Assembly: GCA_001792895.1 (NCBI GenBank)
Contig: MARA01000011.1
Span: 930,001 to 994,000 of the forward strand
From: Lentinus brumalis
Lineage: Eukaryota; Basidiomycota; Agaricomycetes; Polyporales; Polyporaceae
DNA: 64,000 nt
Direction: 5' to 3'
A program made the translations under genes and the position numbers. The notes beneath the pieces were generated by a model. It searched no databases and was not told the origin of the DNA. It worked only from the letters and a program-made list of their open reading frames with translations. Below are positions 46,920-56,955 of this stretch, piece by piece; position 1 is the first letter of the stretch, and the number at the start of each line of letters is the position of its first letter.

Positions 46920-47208
46920 TGTCCTCCTTGTTGCAGTAGTTTTAGTGCCCTGGGTTGTTGGGATGGATGTGGGCAGAGATAGGTCTGATCTGGGAGATCG
47001 ATGAGGGCAAGAGAGGAGGAAACAGCGGCGGAGCATTCGCGCACTTGGGTGTAGATTTCTGCGTGTGAGCACTTTGACTCGATCATCGACAAGCAGAATC
47101 TTATCTTATCTTACCGGTACGCCCGCTTGCCGTCCCTGCTAAGTGCTTAGTGCTTCATGATCGCCTTCTGCTTCCCGCTCCTCACTCACCGACATTTACC
47201 AGCTCACG
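46920..47208. promoter_or_regulatory. HisRS leader region with in-frame upstream ATG; divergent promoter
   Basis: On the minus strand an ATG at 47034..47036 opens MLRRCFLLSCPHRSPRSDLS, in frame with the HisRS start at 46919 and free of stops. It is rich in Arg, Ser and hydrophobics and lacks acids early on, as mitochondrial presequences do. Fungi often make both mitochondrial and cytosolic HisRS from one gene by using two starts. The remaining 170 bp form a short divergent promoter with the gene at 47209. Confidence 0.5.
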
Positions 47209-47654
47209 ATGCCGTTTCGCGTGTCTTACATGCCCCTTGGACCGCGGCCCGGGCTCTCGCCAGCCGTCTACACGCTCGTGAAGGACGTCGTCGCGGTCGA
47301 CGGCGGCGGCTGCGTCGAGTTCCTGCAGACGTGCCGCGTCCCCTACGACCACCACGCCGTGATGCGTCGCATCGTGCGCGTCACGTCGCGAGTCTGCGGG
47401 CATGGTCCTCGCCGCGGCGTTCATCGCGATCGCGTGGCCAACGTCGGACGACAAGGGGTACGACATCTGCTGGCCCGGCCTCCCGTGGATGCGGGCGATG
47501 ATCTCCGCGGCATTCACGACGTGGCTCGTGGACAAGGAGCTGCTGCGCGAGCTCGGAGATGCACCAGCTCTTCAACCTGCACATCGATACCTCCGCGGAC
47601 GAGCAGATTGTTGAGAAGCAGGTGATGCGCGAGGAGCTGCACGAAATGGTGTAA
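47209..47654 (+). pseudogene. Small membrane protein gene with two frame breaks
   Basis: Three open pieces line up head to tail: MPFRVSYMPLGPRPGLSPAV through YDHHAVMRRIVRVTSR (47209..47391); SAGMVLAAAFIAIAWPTSDD, with a membrane helix, through AAFTTWLVDKELLREL (47393..47554); and EMHQLFNLHIDTSADEQIVE to the stop (47556..47654). Each step needs one base skipped (G at about 47392 and G at 47555) and no GT-AG intron explains them. Either the gene is decayed or the assembly has two small insertions here. The other suspect sites in the window are deletions, so these may differ in origin. The conserved-looking opening and the single membrane helix recall small uncharacterised mushroom proteins. Function unknown. 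Confidence 0.5.
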
Positions 47655-48691
47655 AAGGTGTTATCCCGTCCTTTTTGCGGTGGACGATCTTCTTGACTGA
47701 TATGTATACCTCCCAGTTTCTTGCGCACGTATAATGCGGACGTCGGGGACTTGCATGTTTGTACAAGTACTTCAGGACTGCACAATAGGTACCTTAGGAG
47801 TAAGTAAAGACGCGATCACATCCTTCATGAGGCGATCAGTATCGACCACGTTAGATTTCGCACGTCCGGTGTGCACCTTCCGAGACTCTAAGCGTACTAC
47901 TTGATAGTAGTGAGTCCTCACTGGTCCAGGTGATGGGCGTCTGAATTGCCTTTTCCGGGGCGCTCTTTTACTTCCGGCCAGAACCTCTATGTACTCTACT
48001 TCCGTCATCGCGTCACTCTGCACGATTCAACGAGTGAGCAAGTTGCTCTTCGCGCAATATCGAATTACTTACTTACATCGTTCCTTCCAGAACCGCTCGA
48101 TCTCGATCTTCGCCGGTAATACTCCAGCGGATGTAACGACATGTCTCCATAGCTCCAGCGGAAGTGAATCTGCGGCTCCCCAAGGATCCGCAACATAGCG
48201 TTGTACCCGCTGTCGGTACGTGTTTCCGCCTTCTCTCAGGTCCGGCGGCTCCAACTTGGGGTCTTCGTCTGTCCAGCTCCCGGACCCGAGTCCAGGAACA
48301 GACAATACCGGGAGCAATCTGCTGATCGGTTTCGCTGCTCAGTCGGCCGTGAGTCCTGTGGAAGCTCCATCGATCGGTCGCGGCTTAGGAACATACAGCG
48401 TCGGTGGCATCCCGTGACCCATTTGCTGAGTTGCTCACGGCGACGATGACGGACAGAGGCCTCCTGTGTGTAGCGGAACGGGTCAATGAAGTGTCGTGTC
48501 CTTGGAAAACGTCATGCGCAACGGACGCTTCCAAGCACTCGCTCATCGGTGCGTGTTGAGCAGTATATAACTCGAGCCAAACATGCATAGTTGTTCACAA
48601 ACACAGTTTACACTCTCCGGCCTTGTACTGCCCTCACTCCCGAATCAGCCAATAACGACCCATCACGATTTTAACGGATACATTTTCCACC
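47655..48691. other. Intergenic, 1.0 kb, with a candidate minus-strand exon
   Basis: The minus-strand frame 48069..48317 reads SGSWTDEDPKLEPPDLREGG, then YVADPWGAADSLPLELWRHV and VTSAGVLPAKIEIERFWKER, which looks like real protein. A second minus frame, 47772..48023 (MTEVEYIEVLAGSKRAPRKR), could be its next exon, with donors GTAAGT at 48074 and an acceptor near 48020, but no phase combination avoids a stop. A plus-strand frame overlaps it. I leave this as an unresolved candidate gene. Confidence 0.35.
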
Positions 48692-51203
48692 ATGCTCAGC
48701 AACAAGTTCGCCACTCTCGCCGGATTCATCATTCTCGCTTGCGCCAGCTCGCATGCCGCACCTCGTATGTCCTCACATTCTGCGTACGCGCGTCCTGTGC
48801 TTATACAGCTATTGTAGAGTTTGTAGGAGTCGATGTCGGCGATGTTGGTTCAGCGTTGGCTGGTTCAGACAATCTAGTCACCGCCAACGTTGGCAGCCTC
48901 GTGAGCGCGACCGTCCTGCCTTCGGATTCTTCCGGCACTAGTTCTTCCGCTATCCCCACCGCGCCTCCCATCGATTCTGGTTTAGGACCTGTAGACGTCG
49001 GCGCCAGTTCGGCTACCCCGTCTCGTACGTCTTTATTCCTTTTGAGTACGCGCGTTGTGTCCGTACTCACCCGCTTATTGTAGAGCCTGTCGGTGTCGAC
49101 GTCGGCAACATTGGCTCGGCTTTGGCTGGGTCCGACAACCTTGTCACCGTCAACGTCGGCGGCCTTAGCGCCACTGTCTTGCCTTCTGATGCTACCGGCA
49201 CTAGCTCGACCGCCATCCCACCAATTCTTTGGCATCAGGGATTCTGGACGTCGACGCCAGTCCGTCTGCCGCACCTCGTACGTCCTCATCCTGCACACAT
49301 TTCTCTTGTCCGTACTCACTTAGTCATTGCAGAGCTTGTGGGCGCCGATGTTGGCAACGTCGGTTCAGCGTTGGCTGGTTCAGACAACCTCGCCACCGCC
49401 AACGTGGCTGGCCTCAGCGCGACCGTCTTGCCTTCAGATGTATCCGGTACCGGTTCGTCTGCTGCCGCCACCGCGTCTGCCACTGACTCTTCGGCATCGG
49501 GGCTTGCAGACGTTGCCGCGAGCTCGGACGGCCTGGGGGTGGCCGTGTTGCCTTCGAGTAGTGGCTCGGCGACCTCTGTCGCCTCCGCTGCCGCCCCCAC
49601 GTCGTCGGACTCACTTGCCGATGTCACCATTGGCGGGACCGACTCCACCGACACCTCACTCGCTGACGTCTCTATCGGCACTACCGATCCTCCCTCTGAC
49701 GCGGATGGTGATTCCGGATCGTCCGGCTCGCCCGCCGATGTTACCGTTGGCGGCAGCGGTTCGTCTGGCTCCGACTCATCTGCCTCCCTCGCGGATGTCA
49801 CCGTTGGCGGGGGCGACTCCTCTGACGGCGCAGGCTCGGCCGGCTCACTCGCGGACGTCACCGTACTCGGTGACGGCTCCGGTGATCCTTCTTCTGGCGC
49901 AGATGGATCTGACTCCTCCGGCTCGCTCGCCGACGTCTCCGTCCTCGGTGACGGCTCGTCTGGCTCCGGCGATGGGTCTGACACATCTGGCTCACTCGCT
50001 GATGTTTCCGTCCTCGGTGACGGCTCCTCTGCCTCCGATGGTTCGGACTCGTCCGGCGGGCTAGCCAGTGTCGCCATTGGCGGGAGCGATTCGTCGTCGT
50101 CGACCGACCCCTCTGCCACCCCGACTTCGTCTGATGCGGATCTCATTTCATCCGCCACCGACGGAGGGTCGACCCTTGCCCCCTCCGCAACGGACGCTGT
50201 ATCGAGTATCATCTCGGGTGTTGCAGGATCGTCTGCAACAGATTCTGCGTTTGGGGCCGGATCGACCGCGACGTCCACCGCTTCAGACATCGTGGCTACC
50301 GCGACGGATGGCGCCTCAAACATTGTTCCGACTGCGACGGACGCCATCTTTGGTATCGGGGCCAGCGTGACAGATGCTGCCTCCGGGGCCGGTTCCGCTG
50401 CTACAGACTCTGCATCGAGTGTCGAGTCATCTGCGACCGATACCGCCTCGGGGATCTTTTCGGAGGTGACAGGTTCTGCTTCGGACGCCGCGTCTACTGC
50501 GACCAGTGTCGCCTCCAGCATCCTCGGTGATGCCGAATCGACTGCGTCGGACGCTGCTTCGGGTGCCAGTTCAACTGCGTCGGACGCCGCCGCCGGTGCT
50601 TCGTCTACTGCGTCGGATGTTATCTCCGGCGGTGCGTCCACTGCGACCGACGCTGCCGGGGATACTACGTCAACCGCGACGGACGGCGCTTCGGGCGCCG
50701 AGTCTACTGCGACAGATGCGACTTCGGGCGCTCTTTCTACCGCGACGAACGCCGCTTCGGGGCTCGGGGATGGCAACGGCTCTATATCTATCGATTCCGG
50801 CACTTCCGACTCTACTTCTATCGACTCCATTCTTCCTACATCCACTTCTGATGCGGCTCCCAGCTTCAGCACGGATGACTCCGGGACATCGACCAGCACC
50901 AGCGCCGACGCGAGCGGTACCGACTCCGGCCCCTCTAGATCTGAGGGTTCTGGCGGTGATTCCAACAACGGTGAAGACACCGAGGATTGTAGCGCAAACG
51001 ATGGCGCTCAGTGCAACGGCGGGCGAGGTGGTTTGTCTGGTGGTACTACCAATGACGGCGCAGGGGGCGCTGGTGGACAGGGTGGTCGCCCCGCGAACAA
51101 ACGTCGCGCTGGCGGGGCTCGTCACCCGCACGGTTTCGTCTTCGAGCATGTGAAGAGGGGTGAGGGCATGGTTCGCCGGGCCCTCGCTGCCGTCTGGGCT
51201 TGA
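48692..51203 (+). CDS. Ser/Ala/Thr-rich secreted repeat protein with duplicated exon modules (apparent 1-nt deletion)
   Basis: Exons 48692..48764, 48818..49024, 49084..49277 and 49333..51203 give about 781 residues. A signal peptide (MLSNKFATLAGFIILACASS) precedes three copies of one module, each at the head of exons 2, 3 and 4: VGVDVGDVGSALAGSDNLVT, VGVDVGNIGSALAGSDNLVT and VGADVGNVGSALAGSDNLAT, each followed by SATVLPSD. Exon 4 goes on with SLADVTVGG / SLADVSVLGDGSS repeats and a long run of STATDAASGA-type repeats. The C-terminus is basic with Lys-Arg sites and one Cys pair, and has no GPI tail. Exons 2 and 3 start and end in phase 1, so each can be duplicated without breaking frame. Exon 3 is one base short: an added C in 49217..49219 restores AIPT in register with copy 1. 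Probably a wall-linked or extracellular adhesin-like protein; that is inference. Confidence 0.75.
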
Positions 51204-52144
51204 GGACTCGAGGCGAATGTTCAAAGCTGATGAGGACTTGATCTTTGTACATTACTTATTACGATATGATGTCCATCATCGTACTACCGTGATTTCTTCG
51301 TAACGATTTTTTATAACGGCGACTGTCACGAATGGATTACTTTGATACTTGTTCACCTTGCATGAACACTCATATCATCAAGCATTCTGAGTAGGATGTC
51401 TTCATTAATCGCATCGTACTAATCATTACAATTCTGTTGTACTTACTTATTAAAGCTGTGCCACGTTGCAGAAGGTTGCAGACCTTCTATCCAGCACAAC
51501 GCAGGAAACTTCTTCCGCGGAGCTCAACACGAATCTTAGCAATGTCGAGCAAATCTCCCATCTATGGCAGTGCTACTGGTATGGATCTCAAGTCGGTATT
51601 TGAAAAGTGACGATAGGACCCCTCGACTCCGAGCTGGTGTCAAGACTTCTCGTCTCTAAGACACTCGGATATTTTGTGCGTGAATGCACGTCATGTCCTC
51701 TGCATGAGTGATGTACACAATGGCACGAGTTCCGTCAACGCGGGAAGTTGTCTCGAGACCAGTGCCATGTCGCGGTACTGGCGGTGAAACTTGGAAGCGG
51801 AGGACGGAAAGACAGTTGTCGGGTCGTCCTCCCCCACTCAATAGACCCGTCAATCGTCTGCCTAGGGAAGACAAGGAAAGACACGATGTTCAAGATATCC
51901 GAGACTGCAGGGCCTAGATAGACCCGCTGTGACTTGTATGGAGCGGAACGGAAACACGTATGCTTCAGTATGGTCTAAGAAAACTAATACAAGTACTTCT
52001 AGATCGTTACAGCGTCGTATACTTTTCACCATTCATGTGGAGCTTGAAGGAAGCAACGTTCATAGATCGTAAAGCGCGTGAGAGACGTCCCAATCATTAG
52101 ATGTCTGTTCCGTATTTCATCGCTCCGTGAAGATTGCCTTCGAC
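51204..52144. other. Intergenic between convergent genes, 0.94 kb
   Basis: These are the 3' flanks of the secreted repeat protein and the phosphotransferase. It is AT-richer than its surroundings, with several runs such as TTACTTATTACGATA. No exon, repeat or RNA gene is recognised. The longest frame (51656..51874 minus) has no motif. Confidence 0.4.
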
Positions 52145-53888
52145 CTACTGCTTCTTCCCGTTGACCTCCGACGCCGCAACCCAATCTCCAGACTTGTCCT
52201 TCTTGCGCACAGTGAAGCACGCGATGCCCAGGTACTCCGTGATGTCGTTGATGACGAGGGTACAGAACCGCGCGTACGAGAAGAACGTCACTGCGAGGGT
52301 AACGTACACGAAGAGGGCCGTCCGCGGCATCGTGTTCTGGATCAGCGGTGGCCTGAAAAGAAGACACCTCGGTCAACACACACTTGGTTCTAGAGCGACG
52401 CACGGAGATGAACGTACCGATTGATGAGCGTCGGAAGGTTCGCGTCGATGGCGCCGACGATGCTCCAGAGCCACATCGCGTCCCAGTAAGGGAAGGGCTG
52501 CTTCGTGACGTGCGCGAGGATCATGCGCGAGACCTGGTGTGCGAACTGAAGGCCCCATGCGCAGAGGAACGGCAGGAAGAGCGTGGAGTGAAGGATGTGC
52601 GAATCTTTGAATGACGGGGCGCTGAGCCAGAAGACTTCGATAGCCACAGAGATCGGGAACGGCAGCAGCAGCAGGAGAGGAAGGAACGGCCCTTGGCCGC
52701 TCGCGACGCGGGCCTTGTAGACGTTGATGTAGCTGAAGTGATGTGAGCACCTGAGAAACAGATGACGATTTCATTACTCACCTCGTGACGATGTTGAACG
52801 CAAGGACGACGCCTCCAAGGACCATGAACGCGTCATTCAAGCCAAGGCGGGGTATGTATTCAAGCACAATTGGGTATCTGTCTAGGCGGGACAACGCCAA
52901 GAAGTCCTGATCCCAGAACTGCGGGCCTGTAGATAGCCAGTCAGATGCGGTGGCGCGCGGGGAGAGTGGGCGTACGGCTTACCGGTGAAGCCAGTGATAA
53001 TATATACAATCACGATGGCCAGGATCCCTTCTACAGGGCCGGAGAAGACCCCCAGAAACAGCTGGCCTACAATCATGTCAGGATGCAGCAAAGAGAATCG
53101 AATTCGCTTGCGTACCAGTGTGATACTCCTCCCAGGTGGTGAGGTAGAAGTTGGCGAGGGTCGCCACCTGAGAAGCAACCGTCCACCAGGATCTGCCAAG
53201 GTTGAGTGCGCGAGCGCACAGGATGACTTCGAGCTGAAGAAGCTCTAAGCGATACGAAGAGGCGGGGGAGGGCGAAATCTTACCGTGGTATTCAGTGCAT
53301 CACAGCCGTGGTCAAACATCTCACCAAGGGGCCCAGCCATTCCTGTGCGACGCGCTTGCTTGCTGCATTGGCATGAGTACGGAAATGCACCGTAACAGGA
53401 TGGAGCAGGCATACCCATCGATAGCGTCCAGACTCTGATACATGAAGAGCCCTGCGGCCCATCTGTCCCCAACCTCTCAGCACCCCCTGCGGCCACCACG
53501 AGCAAGCACGTACGTGAAGTATATCCAATTCGGCGGACCCTCCGCGCCCTCCTTCTCAGTCAAGAACTTGGGGTCGTAGTAGATGAGCGTCGCAAAATTG
53601 GCCAGGACGAGGGACAAGCCCGTAAGCGTGATCTATCGCACATTCCTCCTGTCAGCTCGGACGCCGCGAGAAAACTTTGCAGACTACGTACGGTGTTCGG
53701 CGCGACCCACGTCGGCCAAAGAGTGACAAGCCAGGTCCAGAACGGGTTGAGGACATATCGCGATACGAGCGACCTGGTGGGGATGAGTCCATGGGGCTTA
53801 GAGGGGAGGACGCAATGACGCACTTGTCAACGCCCTTGTACGAATACTTCTTGAGATTGTCGAGCGCGTGTTGCGGAATGTAGCCCAT
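52145..53888 (-). CDS. CDP-alcohol phosphatidyltransferase (choline/ethanolaminephosphotransferase, CPT1/EPT1 type)
   Basis: Ten exons (53824..53888, 53692..53773, 53514..53632, 53415..53462, 53284..53362, 53116..53233, 52983..53066, 52782..52926, 52418..52750, 52145..52352) give 426 residues. The start MGYIPQHALDNLKKYSYKGV is the family opening. The catalytic motif D..DG..AR........G...D...D is complete across the exon 4/5 junction: SLDAIDGKQARRTGMAGP and LGEMFDHGCDALNT (about residues 99-130). Seven to ten hydrophobic segments follow (GVFSGPVEGILAIVIVYIIT; FLPLLLLLPFPISVAIEVFW; TALFVYVTLAVTFFSYARF). The enzyme ends the Kennedy pathway, joining CDP-choline or CDP-ethanolamine to diacylglycerol at the ER or Golgi. 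Which head group is used cannot be read from sequence. Confidence 0.92.
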
Positions 53889-54261
53889 CGTCGTCGTTCG
53901 GGTCGTCGCACGCAATGCCACAGACACAATACCGAGACAGCGACAGCACAGAGGAGGGGGCAGGAGGAGAAGGTCCAAGTGCCTCGCGCTCCCTGAGCTC
54001 GCGCGACGTCACAGAGCACGTGCGTCGCGTTGAAGGTGCACAGCCACTGTAGACGTACGGTTCGGACTTGGACTCGCTCGGAGGAGTTGCCTCCTCTCCC
54101 TCGTATGTTGTGTGCGTATTGTCGACGTATTTTGGGAGCTCGACAAGTGCAGTTTATTTACCTCTAGCAATGCCACGCCTCGAGGCGACGCGGTACGCAT
54201 CCCCACTTTTGCTATTCACCTCCTCAGAAACTCGTGACCCGTCTCACGCCGCTAATTCCAC
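53889..54261. promoter_or_regulatory. Upstream region of the phosphotransferase gene
   Basis: 370 bp upstream of a leftward gene, ending at the first TA-flanked inverted-repeat element. The only open frames are antisense continuations without motifs. I see no clear TATA box. Confidence 0.35.
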
Positions 54262-54373
54262 TACACGCACGGCCGGATTTTGCCCCGGGTTATAGGAGGG
54301 TTATAGGGGAACTAAACTGTTATGTGGCTATCACCCTGCTATGGACTCGGTGCGAAATCCGGCCGTGCATGTA
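54262..54373. mobile_element. MITE-like element, 112 bp, TA-flanked, about 20-bp terminal inverted repeats
   Basis: The left end TACACGCACGGCCGGATTT (54262..54280) and the right end, whose reverse complement is TACATGCACGGCCGGATTT (54373 back to 54355), match at 18 of 19 bases and continue with TGC versus CGC. The element is bounded by TA on both sides, as Tc1/mariner/pogo elements are. The interior (about 70 bp) is AT-rich with TTATAGG repeats and cannot code. A DDE transposase fragment starts about 110 bp to the right, but I see no second copy of this terminal repeat near it. Confidence 0.65.
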
Positions 54374-54484
54374 CTTAGTGTTCGCAGCGGATGTCCTTTA
54401 CTTTGAGTAAGTCATTGCTTGTTGTGATTGACAAGCCCATTCACAAACACTGACGCCACACAGATCGTCACAGCGCACGACTAA

Positions 54485-55000
54485 GTGGGTACTTCAACGC
54501 GAAAACGAACCCTCGGCTTAAGCATTGACACCTCGGGGATAAGGAGCGGCATTGCTGTCGCTTCCATCCTCCGGACGGCGCCCGAGATCTTCGAACGGAA
54601 GGCTCCAGACGGGTCCGTGTTCCGCTGTTCAGACACATTCCTACGCCGCTTCCTTCACGAGAACATGCAGTGGTCAGAGCGCCGTGCCACGCGCGACGGG
54701 CGGAAGATCCCTGCAGATTGGGAGGATCAGTGCATGAAGGCGACTCTACGGATGGTTCACGACATAAAGGAGTACGACATACCTGCTGAGTTGATCGTGA
54801 ACACAGATCAGACGAACATGATCTATGCGCAAGGCACGAAGGTCACCTGGGCACCAACGGGGGCCACACAGGTGTCGGTTCACGGAGCCGACGAGAAGCG
54901 AGCGGTAACGCTCTGCATGTCGGTGGCAAACAGCGGCACACTCCTCCCTATTCAAGCTGTCTATCAGGGCGCCACCTACTACTATATGCTCCGCCTTGTC
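54485..55000 (+). pseudogene. DDE-1 type transposase fragment (pogo/Tc1-like)
   Basis: An open frame of about 170 codons reads SVFRCSDTFLRRFLHENMQW, then RKIPADWEDQCMKATLRM (a helix-turn-helix, Tc5/CENP-B type block), then ELIVNTDQTNMIYAQGTKVT, WAPTGATQVSVHGADEKRAV and SVANSGTLLPIQAVYQGA. This is the N-terminal half of a DDE_1 endonuclease domain with the first catalytic Asp (in NTDQ). The second and third acidic residues are absent: homology ends near 55000 where an unrelated helicase begins. There is no usable start, so the copy is defective. Its family is that of pogo-like elements common in Agaricomycetes. Confidence 0.75.
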
Positions 55001-55035
55001 CGCAAGATCAGACTTCCGAGTCTGCGCAAGCTAGC

Positions 55036-55927
55036 CGCGACGGTAGCACTCTCTACTCACTATTTTCTGAAAGCTATCGGCTGCAGGTTGTCCACCGCCA
55101 GCAAGGTGAATCTGCGCAGCAACAGCGCTTCCGCACGATGCTCGAACACGCCCGGAACGGCGGGCTGACTACGGAGGACTGGCAGCTTCTCCTCACCCGC
55201 TTCGAAGGCAAGCTATCTCCAGCTGAACGGGCCTCGTTCGACGACGCAATGTGTCTGTTCACCAAGTCTGAGGCTGTTGATTCCGCTAACTATAGTCAGC
55301 TAGCTGCGCTCAGCCGGCCTTGCGCTCGGATCAAGGCGAAGCACGATGGAGGCCCGGACGCGGTCAAGGCAACTGCTGAGGACGCTGCTGGATTGGAAGC
55401 GGAACTCGTACTGGCATGTGGAGCGCGGGTCATGATTACCCGCAATGTCTGGCAGCAACATGGTGCGTCTACGTACTCTCATTCTATGTTTTGTATCGCT
55501 AACCTGTCTCCTAGGCCTCGTCAACGGAGCAACCGGCCTCGTGGAGGATGTCATCTGGCCTGAGGGGTCAGAGCGTTCAGAGCTTCCCCTCGCCGTTCTC
55601 ATGTCCTGCCCAACGTACTCAGGACCGACACTTTGGCGCACCGAGCCTCGTGCTGGCTTCCCGGAGGGCATCCCCATCGTGCCAATCACGCAGCTACCGC
55701 TGCGCTTGGCCTGGGCTGTCACCGTGCCCAAGTCGCAGGGTTTGACGATCTCGCGTGCGAAGATTGGGTTGGGAACATCCGAGTTCTGCTCGGGACTCAC
55801 CTTCGTCGCGCTGTCACGCGTCAAGTCTCTCGACTCCCTGATGCTGGTGGACAAAGTCGATTACTCGCGTGTACAGAAGTTGGGTGGGAAGGGGGTTACA
55901 ACAGCGTACCGACGACCTCCGGCGTAG
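55036..55927 (+). pseudogene. Helitron Rep/Hel remnant: C-terminal part of a PIF1-like helicase
   Basis: From about 55036 the frame reads ESYRLQVVHRQQGESAQQQR, NGGLTTEDWQLLLTR, then LEAELVLACGARVMITRNVW and, across a GT-AG intron (55463..55514), GLVNGATGLVEDVIWPEG, PLRLAWAVTVPKSQGLTISR and CSGLTFVALSRVKSLDSLML. These are helicase motifs V and VI and the typical C-terminal end of the PIF1-like helicase that Helitrons encode. The N-terminal Rep nuclease and the Walker motifs are missing, so it is truncated at 5'. It abuts the DDE fragment within about 40-60 bp. A possible Helitron-type 3' end (short GC hairpin, then CTAG near 56033) is weak. Confidence 0.8.
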
Positions 55928-56630
55928 ATACCCTAGCTAGCTTCAATGTAGATGTTCCCGTTTGCAGATCAATCAGCCGGAAAATACGCGCCTGACCGGC
56001 GAAGCGAGCCCCCTGTCTCCGACCGTTGGCTAGTAGACCACCTTAGCGCTTTATAAGGACGTCGCAAAACAATATTGACAATCGCTTTCAGGGGTTCAAT
56101 TCAATTTCTTACGCATGCTAAAGCCTCTACAAAGCCAATGTAAGTAGTTGCAGAGCACTGGTTGAAGCCGGACTTCGGGAATAATTGAGACAAGTTGTGC
56201 GAACGCGACGAAGTACGGGGCGCCCGCCCGCCGCGTCGGGACGGCGAGGCGCTCTCAGCCACAGCGGAGTTTAAAAGGCCGAGCAACCCGCTGGGAGATT
56301 AACCTCAAGTGCGCAAGCACGCGATGTGGATGATGGACGTACAGATTCAAGCCGCTCGTGCGCTTCGCGTTCGCGCCTCCAGCACCATTCTTGGATTCCA
56401 GCGAGTCCCACTGCCCTCTCAGCCATTCAAAGCGTTTGCTGAGCTGCGGTTTTCTCCGTCGGAAAAGCGGCAGGGTGCGCGGTAATGGTGCTAGTGCAGG
56501 GCTCGGGGGCGCAAGGACTTCCAGTACCGCGAGGGAGAGACGACGGAGAGGGAGAAGTGTATGGCATAGAGACGTGAGGAGGGAATTCAGAAGAGGATAG
56601 AGACGGGGGCGGCGAGGGACCGGGGAAGGT
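55928..56630. other. Intergenic, repeat-bordering, no gene called
   Basis: About 0.7 kb after the Helitron remnant. A minus-strand frame (56255..56692) looks long but is Pro/Leu/Arg-rich and runs into the inverted repeat, so I do not call it. Nothing else is supported. Confidence 0.35.
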
Positions 56631-56663
56631 AGGTCCTGGTTACAGGGCTGGTTCGGGTCCGGA
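56631..56663 (-). repeat. Outer inverted repeat, left arm (33 bp)
   Basis: The reverse complement of 56631..56663 begins TCCGGACCCGAACCAGCC and matches 56956..56988 at 32 of 33 bases. The two arms enclose the 221-bp TA-flanked element. Confidence 0.8.
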
Positions 56664-56695
56664 ATGCCGGGTAAGCCAAGTAAGTTGAACACACT

Positions 56696-56916
56696 TACAG
56701 CCGTTTACCAAACGATAGGCCCTTCTCGCGCCTGTGTATAGATGGTCGGTTCAGGGCGGACCACGAAAAACAACGCTTCCGAGGCTCAGCGCCATGATGG
56801 CAGCCTTCGCCTAGGCGAATCGCTAGAGCGCGGACCTCGTACCGTTTGAGGTCCGCTACGAGCCGACTATCTATACACAGGATCGGAAGGGGCCTATCGT
56901 TTGGCAAACGGCTGTA
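56696..56916. mobile_element. TIR element (MITE/foldback), 221 bp, TA-flanked
   Basis: The left end TACAGCCGTTTACCAAACG (56696..) is repeated in inverse at the right end (reverse complement TACAGCCGTTTGCCAAACG, ending 56916). Similarity extends about 50 bp inward at roughly 85 percent (CGATAGGCCC and CCTGTGTATAGAT in both). It lies between TA dinucleotides; an ACTT is also present at both outer borders. The middle holds a further hairpin (GCGGACCTC / GAGGTCCGC, near 56830..56856). No coding capacity. This fits a non-autonomous Tc1/mariner-type element. Confidence 0.7.
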
Positions 56917-56955
56917 CTTTGCCTTTCGGAGCGTAAACCCATTTGTATCGGGCGC

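Noticed and set aside
47157..47501. Second plus-strand frame over the 47.2-kb gene
   Set aside because: Arg/Ala-rich shift of the real frame; it carries neither the conserved opening nor the membrane helix.
49316..50980. Minus-strand open frame of 554 codons
   Set aside because: It is exactly antisense to the repeat-rich exon of the Ser-rich protein. Its Glu/Ser/Val/Pro repeats are the mirror image of Ser/Ala/Asp codons, with no start context or splice structure.
56255..56692. Minus-strand frame of 145 codons, Pro/Leu/Arg-rich
   Set aside because: Extends into the inverted repeat arm, has no recognisable domain and is probably chance in GC-rich DNA.
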